Counted from the stretch's first letter, positions 8,369 to 17,036 are shown. The stretch: DNA of 64,000 bases from an uncultured Clostridia bacterium (GCA_947589575.1 CANQBM010000004.1:1-64000), one strand, 5' to 3'. Numbers and translations are program-made. Notes: generated from the letters alone by a model not told the origin.

Positions 8369-8437
8369 ATTCTTATTAAAATACTCTTGTTTATTGATAA
8401 TTTGTAGTGTAAAATATAATTATATAAGGAGAATTTT

Positions 8438-9378
8438 ATGGATATTCAGTATTTATTTTTTTACAGGAAGTAAGAGAAGCAATCAGTGGGGTTTTTAATG
8501 ATTTCTTTCTGCAAATCAGTGATTTGTCATACGGTATTTTTATATGGATGCTTGCAAGCATAATGTTCTGGGCAGTTAATAAGAAAAGCGGCAGCTTTCT
8601 TTTTTTGAATATCGGCTTTTCAAGATTTTTTATGCAATTATTAAAGCTAACATTCTGCGTTTACAGGCCGTGGATAAAATCCGATAAAATTGTCCCTGTT
8701 GAAACGGCTTCAGGTTATTCTTTTCCAAGCGGTCACAGTGTGACTGCAACGGCAAATTACGGAACAATTATTGAACGCAACAGAAAGCATAAAATGCTGT
8801 GCGTTTTTATGATTATTATGATTTTGCTTACAATGTTTTCAAGAAATTACATAGGTGTTCATACTCCGCAGGATGTGTTGGTAGGCGCTCTGCTCGGAGC
8901 TGTTGTAGTAATATTAGGCTCAAAGGCTTGGGAATGGATTGATAAAAGCAAAAAAAGAGATAATATAATACCTTGTGTTTGCTTGGTTTTCACCGTTTTG
9001 TTCTTGGTATATATATCTCTCAAGACATATCCTATGGACTATGTTGACGAGAAGCTTCTTGTTGACCCGAGTAAGATGATGAAAGACGGCTTTAAAGATG
9101 CAGGCAGATTTCTCGGTGTTACAATAGGATGGTTCTTGGAAAGAGAGTTTGTAAGATTTACTCTTAATGTAACGGCAGTTCAAAAGGCAACAAGATGCTG
9201 CTTTGGCGTTTTGCTGATTATATTCTACGAAAATGCCTTTATGCCGATGATAACGGAAGCAATAAGTTCATCGTGGATAAGCTTTGCTTTAACATTTTTT
9301 GAATTGATACTTCTTATGGTAATCTATCCGCTATGTTTCTCAAAAATCGAATCAATGAGGAAAATAAAAAAAGCCTAA
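8438..9378 (+). CDS. PAP2-family membrane phosphatase, frameshifted in a T7 run
   Basis: Integral membrane phosphatase of the PAP2 superfamily, which dephosphorylates lipid pyrophosphates or phosphatidate at the membrane face. The true start is ATG 8438 behind AAGGAGAATTTT. That frame stops after 11 codons; adding one T to the run at 8456-8462 joins it to the long frame, giving about 313 residues. All three catalytic motifs are present: KLTFCVYRP (about 69-77), PSGH (about 96-99) and SRNYIGVHTPQD (about 135-146). Several hydrophobic helices follow. Read without the T, the first usable start would be near 8524 and would drop the conserved N-terminal segment. Confidence 0.8.
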
Positions 9379-9463
9379 GCATTTAAACAATTAATAATAC
9401 AAAAAAATCATAATCATCAGTTGATTAAACTGGTGATTCTGATTTCAGTTTATTGAAAAAGGT

Positions 9464-9485
9464 CCAGCGAAAAGCTGGGCTTTTT
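9464..9485 (+). terminator. Terminator of the PAP2 gene
   Basis: CCAGC (9464-9468) and GCTGG (9474-9478) pair around GAAAA and are followed by a T5 tract. A weaker stem, AATCATCAG with CTGGTGATT, lies just upstream. Confidence 0.6.
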
Positions 9486-9492
9486 GTGTAAA

Positions 9493-9669
9493 TTTGGTAA
9501 AACGGAAGCGGTGGTAGAAGGGAAAGAAAACCGCGAACAAGTGGAAACATTCAGCATAGAGGAATTTGTACCGTCAGATCATATATTGAGGAAAATAGAC
9601 AGTGCAGTAGATTTTACATATATATACGATATAGTATCCTTGACAGTTTGTATACTCTTGCAAAAGTAA
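9493..9669 (+). pseudogene. IS1182-type transposase, N-terminal scrap
   Basis: About 50 residues match the opening of IS1182/IS1380-type transposases: a segment of the form EEFVPSDHILRKID followed by AVDFTYIYDIV. The DDE catalytic core is absent and unrelated sequence follows. There is no ribosome site. It is an insertion-sequence relic between the PAP2 and LysR genes; I could not find matching terminal inverted repeats. Confidence 0.6.
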
Positions 9670-9748
9670 CTATTGTGTCAATATTTTTCTTTTCTTCTAA
9701 TTTCGTATATGGTAAAATGAATTTATAAACGGACAAGGAAGTGATGTT

Positions 9749-10654
9749 ATGTATAATCCCCAGCTTGAAACATTTATTAAGGTTGCAGATGCAGGCAGCT
9801 TTAATAAAGCAGCAGAGAAAATGTTTATAACGCCAACCGCTGTAATCAAACAGATCAATCTGCTTGAGAGCAGCCTTGACCTAAAGTTGTTTGAACGAAC
9901 ACACAGAGGGCTTACTCTGACAAACCCGGGCATATCTATTTATAATGATGCAAAGTATATCATTCAGTACAGCGGTGAATCTATACAGCGTGCAAGAAAG
10001 GCTGCAGAAAGCACCTCAAATGTAATCCGTATTGGAACATCACCAATGACTCCTACGCAAATTCTTGTTGACTTATGGCCTGAAATTCACAAGCTTTGCC
10101 CTGATATAAAATTTCAGCTTATTCCATTTGAAAATACACCCGAAAATGCGAGAGAAATATTAAAAAATCTTGGACAGAACATTGATATTGTTGCAGGAAT
10201 ATTTGATGAAACCATGTCCAATTTAAGACAATGCAAGGGCTTTGAGCTTTTCAAGGTTCCGATCTGTTGTGCTGTATCCCTTAATCATCCGCTAGCAGTA
10301 AAGGATAAGCTATTCATTCGTGATTTATATGGTGAAAATCTTATGCTTATGCACAGGGGTTGGAGCAATTATGTTGATAAACTTCGTGATGATATATGGA
10401 CTAACCATAACAAGATAAACATTGTTGATTTTGATTTTTACAGCGTAGAGGTATTCAATCAATGTCAGAACAGTAATGATATACTTATGGCGATAGATGC
10501 ATGGAGCAGTGTGCATCCGCTTTTAAAAATTATTCCTGTTGAATGGGAACATACCATTCCGTATGGTCTGCTCCATTCAACGCATCCAAGTGACAATGTA
10601 AATAAACTGTTGAATGCAATTCAGATTGTTTTAGAAAGCAAAAACAAGTTATAA
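9749..10654 (+). CDS. LysR-family transcriptional regulator
   Basis: A 301-residue LysR-type regulator, the usual size. ATG 9749 follows AAGGAAGTGATG. Residues 1-60 form the winged HTH (TFIKVADAGSFNKAAEKMF, then a recognition helix ending in FERTHRGLTLT). The rest is a substrate-binding-protein-like effector domain. It lies directly upstream of the redox cluster in the same direction, separated by a terminator, and is the likely regulator of that cluster. The inducer cannot be read from sequence. Confidence 0.9.
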   Translation: MYNPQLETFIKVADAGSFNKAAEKMFITPTAVIKQINLLESSLDLKLFERTHRGLTLTNPGISIYNDAKYIIQYSGESIQRARKAAESTSNVIRIGTSPMTPTQILVDLWPEIHKLCPDIKFQLIPFENTPENAREILKNLGQNIDIVAGIFDETMSNLRQCKGFELFKVPICCAVSLNHPLAVKDKLFIRDLYGENLMLMHRGWSNYVDKLRDDIWTNHNKINIVDFDFYSVEVFNQCQNSNDILMAIDAWSSVHPLLKIIPVEWEHTIPYGLLHSTHPSDNVNKLLNAIQIVLESKNKL

Positions 10655-10678
10655 CCCAAAGGTATAAACTGCGTAGCT

Positions 10679-10710
10679 AATCGAGACTTCTTCCAAAGTC
10701 TCGATTTTTT
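10679..10710 (+). terminator. Terminator of the LysR gene
   Basis: AATCGAGACTT (10679-10689) pairs with AAGTCTCGATT (10695-10705), followed by a T tract. A -10 TATAAT at 10711-10716 begins right after it, with no good -35, as expected for an activator-dependent promoter of the next gene. Confidence 0.8.
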
Positions 10711-10746
10711 TATAATGTAATTGTAAAGACATACGGAGGTTATGTT

Positions 10747-11916
10747 ATGAATAATTTTATTTTTGAAAATGCAACAAAAGCAATTTTCGGAGAAGGCTGT
10801 GTAAAGGAATATCTGAATTGCCTTTTAAACGGCTATGGTGACAATGTAATGCTTGCATACGGCGGCGGCTCAATAAAGAAAAACGGCGTTTATGATGAGG
10901 TTGTTGCCATTCTTCAAAGTGCAGGCAAAAACATTATTGCGTTTTCAGGCATTATGTCAAACCCAACTTATGCAAAGGTGCTTGAAGGTGCAAGGCTTGC
11001 AAAGGACAACCATGTAGACTTAATTCTTGCGGTAGGCGGCGGTTCTGTTATGGATTGCTGCAAAGCGGTTTCGCTCGCTGCAAAATATGACGGTGATCTT
11101 TGGTCTGATTTCTGGGCACAGGCAGGAATTATTGATTTTGAGCCTGTTCCTCTTGGAATAATCGTTACAGCATCAGGCACAGGCAGTGAAATGAACGGCG
11201 GTGCTGTTATAACAAATGAAGATTTGAAAATCAAAACAGGCAGGGATTATCCGAAACTGAATGCTAAATTTGCGTTGCTTGATCCGACATATACCTACAG
11301 TGTTCCGAAAAGACAAATGGTTTCAGGTGCTTTTGATACACTTTCTCATATTATGGAAATTTATTTCAGTGCACCTGATGAAAATAATGTATCAGACGAT
11401 ATTTCAGAAGCATTGATGAAAAATACAATTACAAACCTTCGTGCTGCTATTGTGAATCCTGAAGATTATACTGCAAGAAGTAATTTAATGTGGGATGCAA
11501 CTATGGCAGAAAACAGAATTATCAAGCTTGGCAAAAAAATGGATTTTGAATGCCATAATATTGAGCATCAGATGGGTGCTTTTACAAACTGTAATCACGG
11601 TGAAGGCTTGGCAGTTATTCACCCTGTTTATTACCGTCATATTGTGAATGAAGGCAAAATAAAATTGGCACGCTTTGCAAAAAATGTTTGGGGTATTGAT
11701 GATAACGGCAAAACTGAGCTTGCGCTTGCAAATGCAGGCATTGATGCACTGGCTGATTTTGTCAAAGAAATCGGTATGCCGACAACACTGAGAGAAATCG
11801 GCTTTGATGAAAACACAGATTTAAAGGCAATTGCTGATTCCTGCGGTATTTCACAGGGCAGCTATAAAAAGATGACACACGAAGAAATTTTAGAGATCTT
11901 AAAAGAATGTTATTAA
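10747..11916 (+). CDS. Iron-containing alcohol dehydrogenase, NADPH-type (YqhD/BdhA-like)
   Basis: A 389-residue cytoplasmic group III alcohol dehydrogenase that reduces aldehydes to alcohols with NAD(P)H. The Rossmann-like GGGS motifs are at 39-42 and 97-100. The metal ligands read as D197, H201, H270 and H284, with H274 as the nearby catalytic His; spacing matches FucO and YqhD. ATG 10747 follows ACGGAGGT. It heads a cluster of flavodoxin, ferredoxin and aldo/keto reductase genes under a LysR gene, which suggests reactive-aldehyde handling or reducing-power disposal. Butanol-type substrates are typical of the family but not proven here. Confidence 0.9.
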   Translation: MNNFIFENATKAIFGEGCVKEYLNCLLNGYGDNVMLAYGGGSIKKNGVYDEVVAILQSAGKNIIAFSGIMSNPTYAKVLEGARLAKDNHVDLILAVGGGSVMDCCKAVSLAAKYDGDLWSDFWAQAGIIDFEPVPLGIIVTASGTGSEMNGGAVITNEDLKIKTGRDYPKLNAKFALLDPTYTYSVPKRQMVSGAFDTLSHIMEIYFSAPDENNVSDDISEALMKNTITNLRAAIVNPEDYTARSNLMWDATMAENRIIKLGKKMDFECHNIEHQMGAFTNCNHGEGLAVIHPVYYRHIVNEGKIKLARFAKNVWGIDDNGKTELALANAGIDALADFVKEIGMPTTLREIGFDENTDLKAIADSCGISQGSYKKMTHEEILEILKECY

Positions 11917-11935
11917 TTTATAAGGAGTTTGAGTT

Positions 11936-12586
11936 ATGAAAAAGGTCATATCACTTTTAATGGTAATCACAGTTTTATTTGCATTTTCTGCCTGCAGTAA
12001 TAGTGCCGAGAATGAGAGCGAAACACAAAACACATCATCACAGCCGCAGATAACATCTGATACGGCAACCGAGCCCGAAAGCAAGGATAATACTGCTATT
12101 TCAAGCAAAATATTAGTGGTGTATTTTTCTGCAAGCGGAAATACAGAAAACGCTGCAAACTATATTGCAAAAGCGACAAAAGGTGAAGTTTTTGAACTTG
12201 AGCCAAAGGATGCATATTCAGATGCAGACCTGAACTGGACAAATCCTGACAGCCGTGTAAATTATGAGCACGAAAATGAAAGTGCAAGAAATATTGAACT
12301 TGTATCATCAACAGTTGATAACTGGGACGACTATGACACTGTATTTATCGGTTATCCTATCTGGTGGCAGATTGCCGCTTGGCCTGTAAATCATTTTATT
12401 AAAAACAATGATTTTACAGGCAAAACGGTTATTCCGTTCTGCACTTCAACAAGCTCAGGGTTAGGTGAAAGCGGAAAGCTCCTTGAAGAAATGGCAGGCA
12501 CAGGTAATTGGCTTGAGGGCAAAAGATTCTCAGAAAACGTTTCCGAAAATGATGTTACAGATTGGGTCAACAGTCTTGATTTATAA
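11936..12586 (+). CDS. Flavodoxin-domain lipoprotein
   Basis: A 216-residue protein with a lipoprotein signal (positive n-region, hydrophobic stretch, lipobox FSAC with Cys at about 20). A Ser/Thr/Glu-rich linker of about 35 residues follows, then a flavodoxin-like domain opening with the FMN-phosphate loop SASGNTE. The GYPIWW segment is the second FMN loop, and an IPFCTSTSSGLG loop follows. It is predicted to be anchored outside the membrane and to carry FMN. It starts 20 bases after the dehydrogenase, so it is co-transcribed. An exported flavodoxin suggests extracellular or membrane-proximal electron transfer. Confidence 0.85.
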   Translation: MKKVISLLMVITVLFAFSACSNSAENESETQNTSSQPQITSDTATEPESKDNTAISSKILVVYFSASGNTENAANYIAKATKGEVFELEPKDAYSDADLNWTNPDSRVNYEHENESARNIELVSSTVDNWDDYDTVFIGYPIWWQIAAWPVNHFIKNNDFTGKTVIPFCTSTSSGLGESGKLLEEMAGTGNWLEGKRFSENVSENDVTDWVNSLDL

Positions 12587-12608
12587 ATAAAAGATAGAGG
12601 ATTTTAAT

Positions 12609-13379
12609 ATGGTATTTTATTTTACAGCCACAGGCAATAGCCTTTATGCAGCAAAAAAGCTTGATGAAAATCCGATAAGTATTCCTCAAATATTAAAGCA
12701 AACAAATCTTATTTTTACAGATGATGCAATCGGAATTGTATTTCCCATCTATGCAGGCAGAGCACCTAAAATCGTTCTAGATTTTCTTAAAAGGTCAAAG
12801 TTCAATACAGATTATTTTTACCTTATCGGAACATACGGAAACTGTGATTCTGCAATATGTGAAACAGTTTCTGCCGAATGTAAAAAGCTTGGTATTAAAA
12901 TTGCCTATATGAATACTGTATCAATGGTGGATAATTATCTTCCTGTGTTTGATATGGTGCAGGAAAAGAAGGCGGATAAAGGTACTGAAAAGAAAATTGA
13001 TGAAACTATGGCTGATGTTTCATCAAGGAAGAAGGGTATTCCTGTTGTTGATCCAAAGGGGCGCAGACTCGCAAAACAGGTCTGGACAATGGAAAAACTT
13101 CGGCTTATGATTAATGACGGCAGTCAACTGAAAATCAAAACAAAAAGGTGTACGGGATGCGGTATCTGTAAGTCGGTTTGTCCGATTGATAATATTGTAA
13201 TCGGCAGCGGTATTGCCGTGCGTAAGAATGCAAAGTGTGAATATTGCCTTGCCTGTGCACACAACTGTCCGAATAAAGCAATTACAATAAAACGAGGTGA
13301 AAAAAATCCTAATGCAAGATACAGGAATGAAAATATCACACTTGAGGAAATTATACATTCTAACAATCAAAAAGAATAA
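12609..13379 (+). CDS. EFR1-family flavodoxin-ferredoxin
   Basis: A 256-residue fusion of an N-terminal flavodoxin-like domain (TATGNSLYAAK loop at about 6-16) and a C-terminal pair of 4Fe-4S sites, CTGCGICKSVCP and CEYCLACAHNCP, at about 179-222. This is the EFR1 (ferredoxin-flavodoxin) architecture common in anaerobic Firmicutes. It would shuttle electrons between FMN and low-potential clusters in the cytoplasm. It lies 22 bases after the flavodoxin lipoprotein, in the same operon. Confidence 0.9.
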   Translation: MVFYFTATGNSLYAAKKLDENPISIPQILKQTNLIFTDDAIGIVFPIYAGRAPKIVLDFLKRSKFNTDYFYLIGTYGNCDSAICETVSAECKKLGIKIAYMNTVSMVDNYLPVFDMVQEKKADKGTEKKIDETMADVSSRKKGIPVVDPKGRRLAKQVWTMEKLRLMINDGSQLKIKTKRCTGCGICKSVCPIDNIVIGSGIAVRKNAKCEYCLACAHNCPNKAITIKRGEKNPNARYRNENITLEEIIHSNNQKE

Positions 13380-13487
13380 GGAGCTGCAAATGTTAATAAA
13401 GACTGCTATACTGTAACAAGAAACAATGTGCAGGAGGCTGAGCCTGAAATTGTTTCTTGGCTTGGTGATTTAGGATATAAAAAATAA
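13380..13487 (+). pseudogene. Flavodoxin, C-terminal scrap
   Basis: One frame directly after the EFR1 stop reads a short peptide ending in VTRNNVQEAEPEIVSWLGDLGY, cut here to its key form N-N-V-x(4)-P-x-I-x-x-W-L. This is the usual last helix of a flavodoxin. No start codon or FMN loops precede it, so it is the tail of a deleted gene. Confidence 0.55.
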
Positions 13488-13523
13488 AAACTTATTATAA
13501 AGGGAGATGTAATATAAATTAAA

Positions 13524-13772
13524 TTGAGAAAGCAAAAATTATTAAATGGATTTGAAGCAGGTACAGGAGGTCTCGGCTGTATGGGATTTTCTCATGCTTA
13601 TGGTGCATCGACACAGGATAACGAGGCAATTGAAATCATCTGCAGAGCAGCAGAAGCAGGATATGAGTTGTTTGATACAGCAAAGGTTTACGGAACTCAG
13701 GAAGATCCGCACTGTAATGAAGTTCTTGCAGGTAATGTCTGCCGTTTTCGGCGAAACAAAAATATACAGTAA
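13524..13772 (+). pseudogene. Aldo/keto reductase, N-terminal fragment
   Basis: About 70 residues match the start of an AKR of the YakC/Tas type: LGCMGFSHAYG and then FDTAKVYG, which contains the catalytic Asp and Tyr. The match ends abruptly at NEVLAG; a full enzyme has about 320 residues. The barrel, catalytic Lys/His and cofactor site are gone. The frame opens at a TTG (13524). It is a decayed member of the surrounding redox cluster. Confidence 0.75.
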
Positions 13773-13782
13773 GGAGTAATGA

Positions 13783-14421
13783 ATGATGAAAGTATTATTG
13801 GTTAACGGAAGCCCACACAAAAACGGATGTACTTATACTGCGCTTTGTGAGGTTGCAAAAGCTCTAAATGATGAAGGCATTGAAACAGAAATTTTTTGGA
13901 TTCAGAATAAGCCTATCGGCGGATGTATCGCTTGTAAATCCTGTGTTAAAACGGGAAAATGTGTTTTTGATGATGTTGTTAACGAATGCAGAGCAAAAGC
14001 AATTGAGTCGGACGGATTTGTTTTCGGCACACCTGTTCATTATGCAGCTGCCACAGGTAACATGACTGCATTTATGGACAGATTGTTTTATTCCGAATTC
14101 TGCGGTAACGGCGGAAAGGCATTTATGTTCAAACCTGCCGCAACAGTTGTTTCTGCAAGAAGAGCAGGCACAACTGCTACCTTTGACCAAATAAATAAGT
14201 ATTATTCCATTTCTCAGATGCCTGTAATGCCGTCAAGATATTGGAATATGGTGCACGGCACAAATGCGGATGAGGTTAAGCAGGATTTAGAAGGTATGCA
14301 GTCCATGCGTTTTCTTGCAAGAAATATGGCGTATTATCTCAAGTGTATTGACGCAGGTAAAAAGGCAGGCATAAATCCACCTGAACACGAAGCTGTAACT
14401 TTTACAAATTTTATAAGATAA
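13783..14421 (+). CDS. NADPH-dependent FMN reductase / iron-sulfur flavoprotein-like
   Basis: A 212-residue flavodoxin-fold oxidoreductase. It begins VLLVNGSPHKNGCT, whose GSPHKNGCT loop binds the FMN phosphate. It then shows CIACKSCVKTGKC (about 44-56), the compact cysteine motif of the ISF/NADPH-dependent FMN reductase family. A GTPVHYAAATG loop completes the flavin site. AAGGAG precedes the tandem ATGs at 13783 and 13786; either start fits. It probably reduces flavin or small electrophiles in the cytoplasm. Confidence 0.85.
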   Translation: MMKVLLVNGSPHKNGCTYTALCEVAKALNDEGIETEIFWIQNKPIGGCIACKSCVKTGKCVFDDVVNECRAKAIESDGFVFGTPVHYAAATGNMTAFMDRLFYSEFCGNGGKAFMFKPAATVVSARRAGTTATFDQINKYYSISQMPVMPSRYWNMVHGTNADEVKQDLEGMQSMRFLARNMAYYLKCIDAGKKAGINPPEHEAVTFTNFIR

Positions 14422-14429
14422 TACAAAAT

Positions 14430-14824
14430 AAAAAAGATTAGAATTATAATTGATTCTTTAATGACATTGGCATTGCTGTTTTTAATGGCATACAATCCGA
14501 TTGATGATGCTACACACGAACTTATCAGAACTGCGATAATAGTACTTTTTATTGCGCTCACAGAAAATGGTAAAAAGTGTTTTTAAAGAAAAGCATACGC
14601 CAATTAGAATTGTCCAGAATGTTCCGGTCATTTTAGTTTTAATTACAATGCTGATGCAGATACTTTGCGGTATTATATTATCAAAGTATGCTTTTTCATT
14701 TGCTGATTTCAGCGAGCCTTTGCTTATGTACATTGCTGACGATATTGCAATAATGGGTTTGTTTGTGTTTGTCGGTTATTATTTATCTAAAATTATAAAA
14801 AATATAAAAGGAAAGGGATTATAA
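14430..14824 (+). pseudogene. DUF4405 membrane protein, degraded
   Basis: Two frames together show the outline of a small DUF4405 membrane protein. The first has a hydrophobic helix with LMAYNPIDDATHELIRTA and stops at 14586. The second, from about 14569, has KHTPIRIVQNV and two further hydrophobic helices. Between them the family's HHxLN-type heme-ligand helix is missing, so sequence has been deleted and the frame lost. DUF4405 proteins often accompany flavodoxin and aldo/keto reductase genes. Confidence 0.6.
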
Positions 14825-14826
14825 AT

Positions 14827-15672
14827 ATGGAGTATATTACATTAAACAACGATGTAAAAATGCCTATGCTGGGAATAGGCACATTTCAGTTAAGCCCCGA
14901 TGAAGCTGAAGCATCTGTACTCAGCGCACTTGAAGATGGATACAGATTGATTGATACAGCTAATGCTTATGTGAATGAAAAAGCTGTAGGTCGTGCTATA
15001 AAAAAATCAGGAGTTTCAAGAGAAGAAATTTTCTTGGAAACAAAGCTTTGGCCTTCATTTTATGAAGAAACTGATGCGGTTGATAAGACTTTGGAAAGAT
15101 TAGATACAGATTATATAGATCTGCTGCTGATTCATCAACCTGCCGGAAACTATATAGCAGGTTATAGATTGATGGAAAAGGCTTATAAAGAGGGTAAGGT
15201 AAAATCTATCGGCTTGTCAAACTTCAACGCTGAGCAAATTAAGGAGATTCTTGACATTTGCGAAATTAATCCTGCGATTTTACAAACAGAGGTGCATCCG
15301 TATTCTCAGGAAAGTGATTTAAAAGATTTCCTGAACAACAAGGATATTGTAATTCAGGCATGGTATCCTTTGGGTCATGGCGATAAGAAATTGTTAAAAG
15401 AAAAGGTGTTTACCCGTCTATCAGAAAAGTATGGAAAAAGCAATGCTCAAATTATTCTCCGCTGGCATATACAGTCAGGTAATGTTGTCATTCCGGGATC
15501 TAAGAATGCAGAACATATTAAATCAAACTTTGATTTGTTTGATTTTGAATTGACTGCCGCTGAAATGGCAAAGATTTCTGCGCTGAATAAAAACAAGCGT
15601 TATTATCATAGTACAAAGCTGATGCTTAAATCTTATGCAAAAATGAGACCGCCCGTTGATAAACAAAAATAA
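14827..15672 (+). CDS. Aldo/keto reductase (AKR5-like)
   Basis: A complete 281-residue cytoplasmic NADPH-dependent AKR. The catalytic tetrad is visible: Asp and Tyr in DTANAYVNE (about 42-50), Lys in LETKLW (about 74) and His in LLIHQP (about 103). The C-terminal IPGSKN-type phosphate-binding segment is present (about 223-228). ATG 14827 follows AAAGGAAAGGG. Similar enzymes reduce glyoxals, keto acids or 2,5-diketogluconate. It is the last intact gene of the LysR-associated redox cluster. Confidence 0.9.
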   Translation: MEYITLNNDVKMPMLGIGTFQLSPDEAEASVLSALEDGYRLIDTANAYVNEKAVGRAIKKSGVSREEIFLETKLWPSFYEETDAVDKTLERLDTDYIDLLLIHQPAGNYIAGYRLMEKAYKEGKVKSIGLSNFNAEQIKEILDICEINPAILQTEVHPYSQESDLKDFLNNKDIVIQAWYPLGHGDKKLLKEKVFTRLSEKYGKSNAQIILRWHIQSGNVVIPGSKNAEHIKSNFDLFDFELTAAEMAKISALNKNKRYYHSTKLMLKSYAKMRPPVDKQK

Positions 15673-15803
15673 TAAATGACCATATGTTAATCAAAAGTAT
15701 ATATAAAAAGAGCTTGGAAAAATCCAACCTCACAGTGTGTATAAAATGTCCCAAAATCAGATTTCTACACGCTGACAGACTTTGAGAAACTGAACTGAAT
15801 TCG

Positions 15804-15853
15804 CCTTTTGGCAATTCGTAGGCGTACAAAGGTACGGTAGAGTTGCCAAAAGG
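15804..15853. repeat. Nested palindrome downstream of the AKR gene
   Basis: CCTTTTGGCAA (15804-15814) pairs with TTGCCAAAAGG (15843-15853), and inside it CGTAC (15823-15827) pairs with GTACG (15832-15836). The long cruciform-like structure is separate from the terminator that follows. No protein-coding signal supports the open frame on the opposite strand here. It may be a dispersed non-coding repeat. Confidence 0.5.
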
Positions 15854-15863
15854 TGAAAACGCC

Positions 15864-15896
15864 AAAAGCCGCTTTAATTCGCAAGCGGCTTTTCAC
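15864..15896 (+). terminator. Terminator after the AKR gene
   Basis: AAAAGCCGCTT (15864-15874) pairs perfectly with AAGCGGCTTTT (15883-15893). It sits about 190 bases past the AKR stop. Confidence 0.7.
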
Positions 15897-15990
15897 AATA
15901 CAAAAAATCTATTTAATAATTATAAAGTTTTACTGTTTTTTAATATGTAAATATTATTACCATTATGACTGTTTTTATTTCGGCGTGTTT

Positions 15991-16052
15991 CAGACCGCGT
16001 TATCGGCAGTCTGAGGCAGAGATAGCAGCTTAAGCTATCCCTGCCTTTTTTC
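15991..16052 (+). ncRNA. Candidate structured RNA with terminator, orphan
   Basis: Two adjacent stems occur without a gene nearby on this strand: CAGAC...GTCTG (15991-16013), then AGGCAG-A-GATAGC paired with GCTATC-C-CTGCCT (16014-16046), ending in T6. The AKR transcript should already have stopped at 15893. This could be a small RNA, a terminated leader, or a remnant of a lost gene. I could not match a known riboswitch. The rest of 15900-16155 is AT-rich spacer. Confidence 0.35.
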
Positions 16053-16154
16053 TGTTTGAAATTAAACGATTTTGTTTATTTTTTACGTTATTCTGTAATT
16101 TCAAATATATGAAATTATCAGTTTTTCCTATATGTTATGAAAACGTTTATATGT

Positions 16155-16192
16155 AAAAAAATCGCCCATGGATATAATTTCCATAAGCGATC
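16155..16192 (-). terminator. Terminator of the minus-strand GNAT gene
   Basis: Read on the minus strand, ATCGC..ATGGA pairs with TCCAT..GCGAT and runs into T7 (the A run at 16155-16161). It lies just past the GNAT stop. Confidence 0.7.
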
Positions 16193-16200
16193 TTTAATAA

Positions 16201-16806
16201 TCATATTGCATTTTTTATTATATTATAATAAGTTTCATCAGAATATAAATCTTTTAATATTTTAACAGCTTCTTCATATTCATTAAGATAATTTGAAAAT
16301 GTTTTGTCTTTTAAAATTGAAAATCCACATTTATTATATAAATTAATTGCTTTGTAACTCCACGGTTGTGTATGTAAAAATATTGGAGAGTTTTTATTTA
16401 AAGTATTTGCTAATTTTAAAACCTCTAATAAAATTATTTTTCCAAAACCATTTCCTTGATATTTTTCATCAACTACTAACCAATCAATGGTAAAGATAGG
16501 TTTATTTTTTGATATATTATACCATAAAATACATGATGCAATAGGTGTTTTCTCTTCATTTATTATAAAGAAACAATTGTTTTTGATTTTTTCAAGTTCA
16601 ATCATATAGTTGTTTTTGAAATATTTGAGTGCTGATTCAATATTATCAAAATCTCCTATGTCCGTTTCTAATTTAGCCCAATACTTTTCGTCACCGAGTT
16701 GATATTTTTTTAATTTAAACCCTTTAGGTAAATTGACTCTGATATTTTGATTTTTTCGATTATATTCCATAATTATATTTTTGTATTGAATATTTCTGTT
16801 TATCAA
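16201..16806 (-). CDS. GNAT-family N-acetyltransferase
   Basis: A 201-residue GNAT protein starting at TTG 16806 behind GGGGGAA. The acetyl-CoA motif is WLVVDEKYQGNGFGK (about 120-134, core QGNGFG), followed by SPIFLHTQPW and the AINLYNKCGF segment that closes the fold. It is AT-rich like the rest of this block and stands alone. The substrate is unknown. Confidence 0.8.
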   Translation of the reverse strand: MINRNIQYKNIIMEYNRKNQNIRVNLPKGFKLKKYQLGDEKYWAKLETDIGDFDNIESALKYFKNNYMIELEKIKNNCFFIINEEKTPIASCILWYNISKNKPIFTIDWLVVDEKYQGNGFGKIILLEVLKLANTLNKNSPIFLHTQPWSYKAINLYNKCGFSILKDKTFSNYLNEYEEAVKILKDLYSDETYYNIIKNAI

Positions 16807-16991
16807 TAGTATTCCCCCTTTTTTATAGTATTATATCATTATAAAATATTAAAGTCTATTATTGTTATAAATTTGTTTAATTATTTAATATATTCAGAAA
16901 ATTTTTTTGCGGAATTTATAATCTTGAAATAAGAAAACAAATGAGGTAAAAAATCAAGAGAAAAACAAACATAATGATACATAAAAAAGCG

Positions 16992-17019
16992 GATGTGCCG
17001 TTTTTGGTACATCTTTTTT
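16992..17019 (+). terminator. Orphan terminator-like hairpin
   Basis: GATGTGCC (16992-16999) pairs with GGTACATC (17006-17013, one G-T pair), followed by T6. No intact gene lies upstream on this strand, so it probably belonged to a lost gene. Confidence 0.45.
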
Positions 17020-17036
17020 GTTGTCATAAACGCAAC

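Noticed and set aside
13023-13370. 115-codon minus-strand frame opposite the EFR1 gene
   Set aside because: It mirrors the clear flavodoxin-ferredoxin gene on the plus strand, has no SD, and encodes no known motif.
15626-15865. Open frame of 79 codons on the minus strand
   Set aside because: It crosses the AKR gene end and a palindrome, lacks a ribosome site, and its codon pattern follows the repeat. Treated as non-coding.
15991-16052. A named riboswitch class
   Set aside because: Two stems and a terminator are visible, but I cannot match a conserved aptamer core and no gene follows in the right direction.
16137-16150. cre (CcpA) site TGAAAACGTTTATA
   Set aside because: One mismatch to the consensus, but it lies downstream of the minus-strand GNAT gene and not in any promoter.
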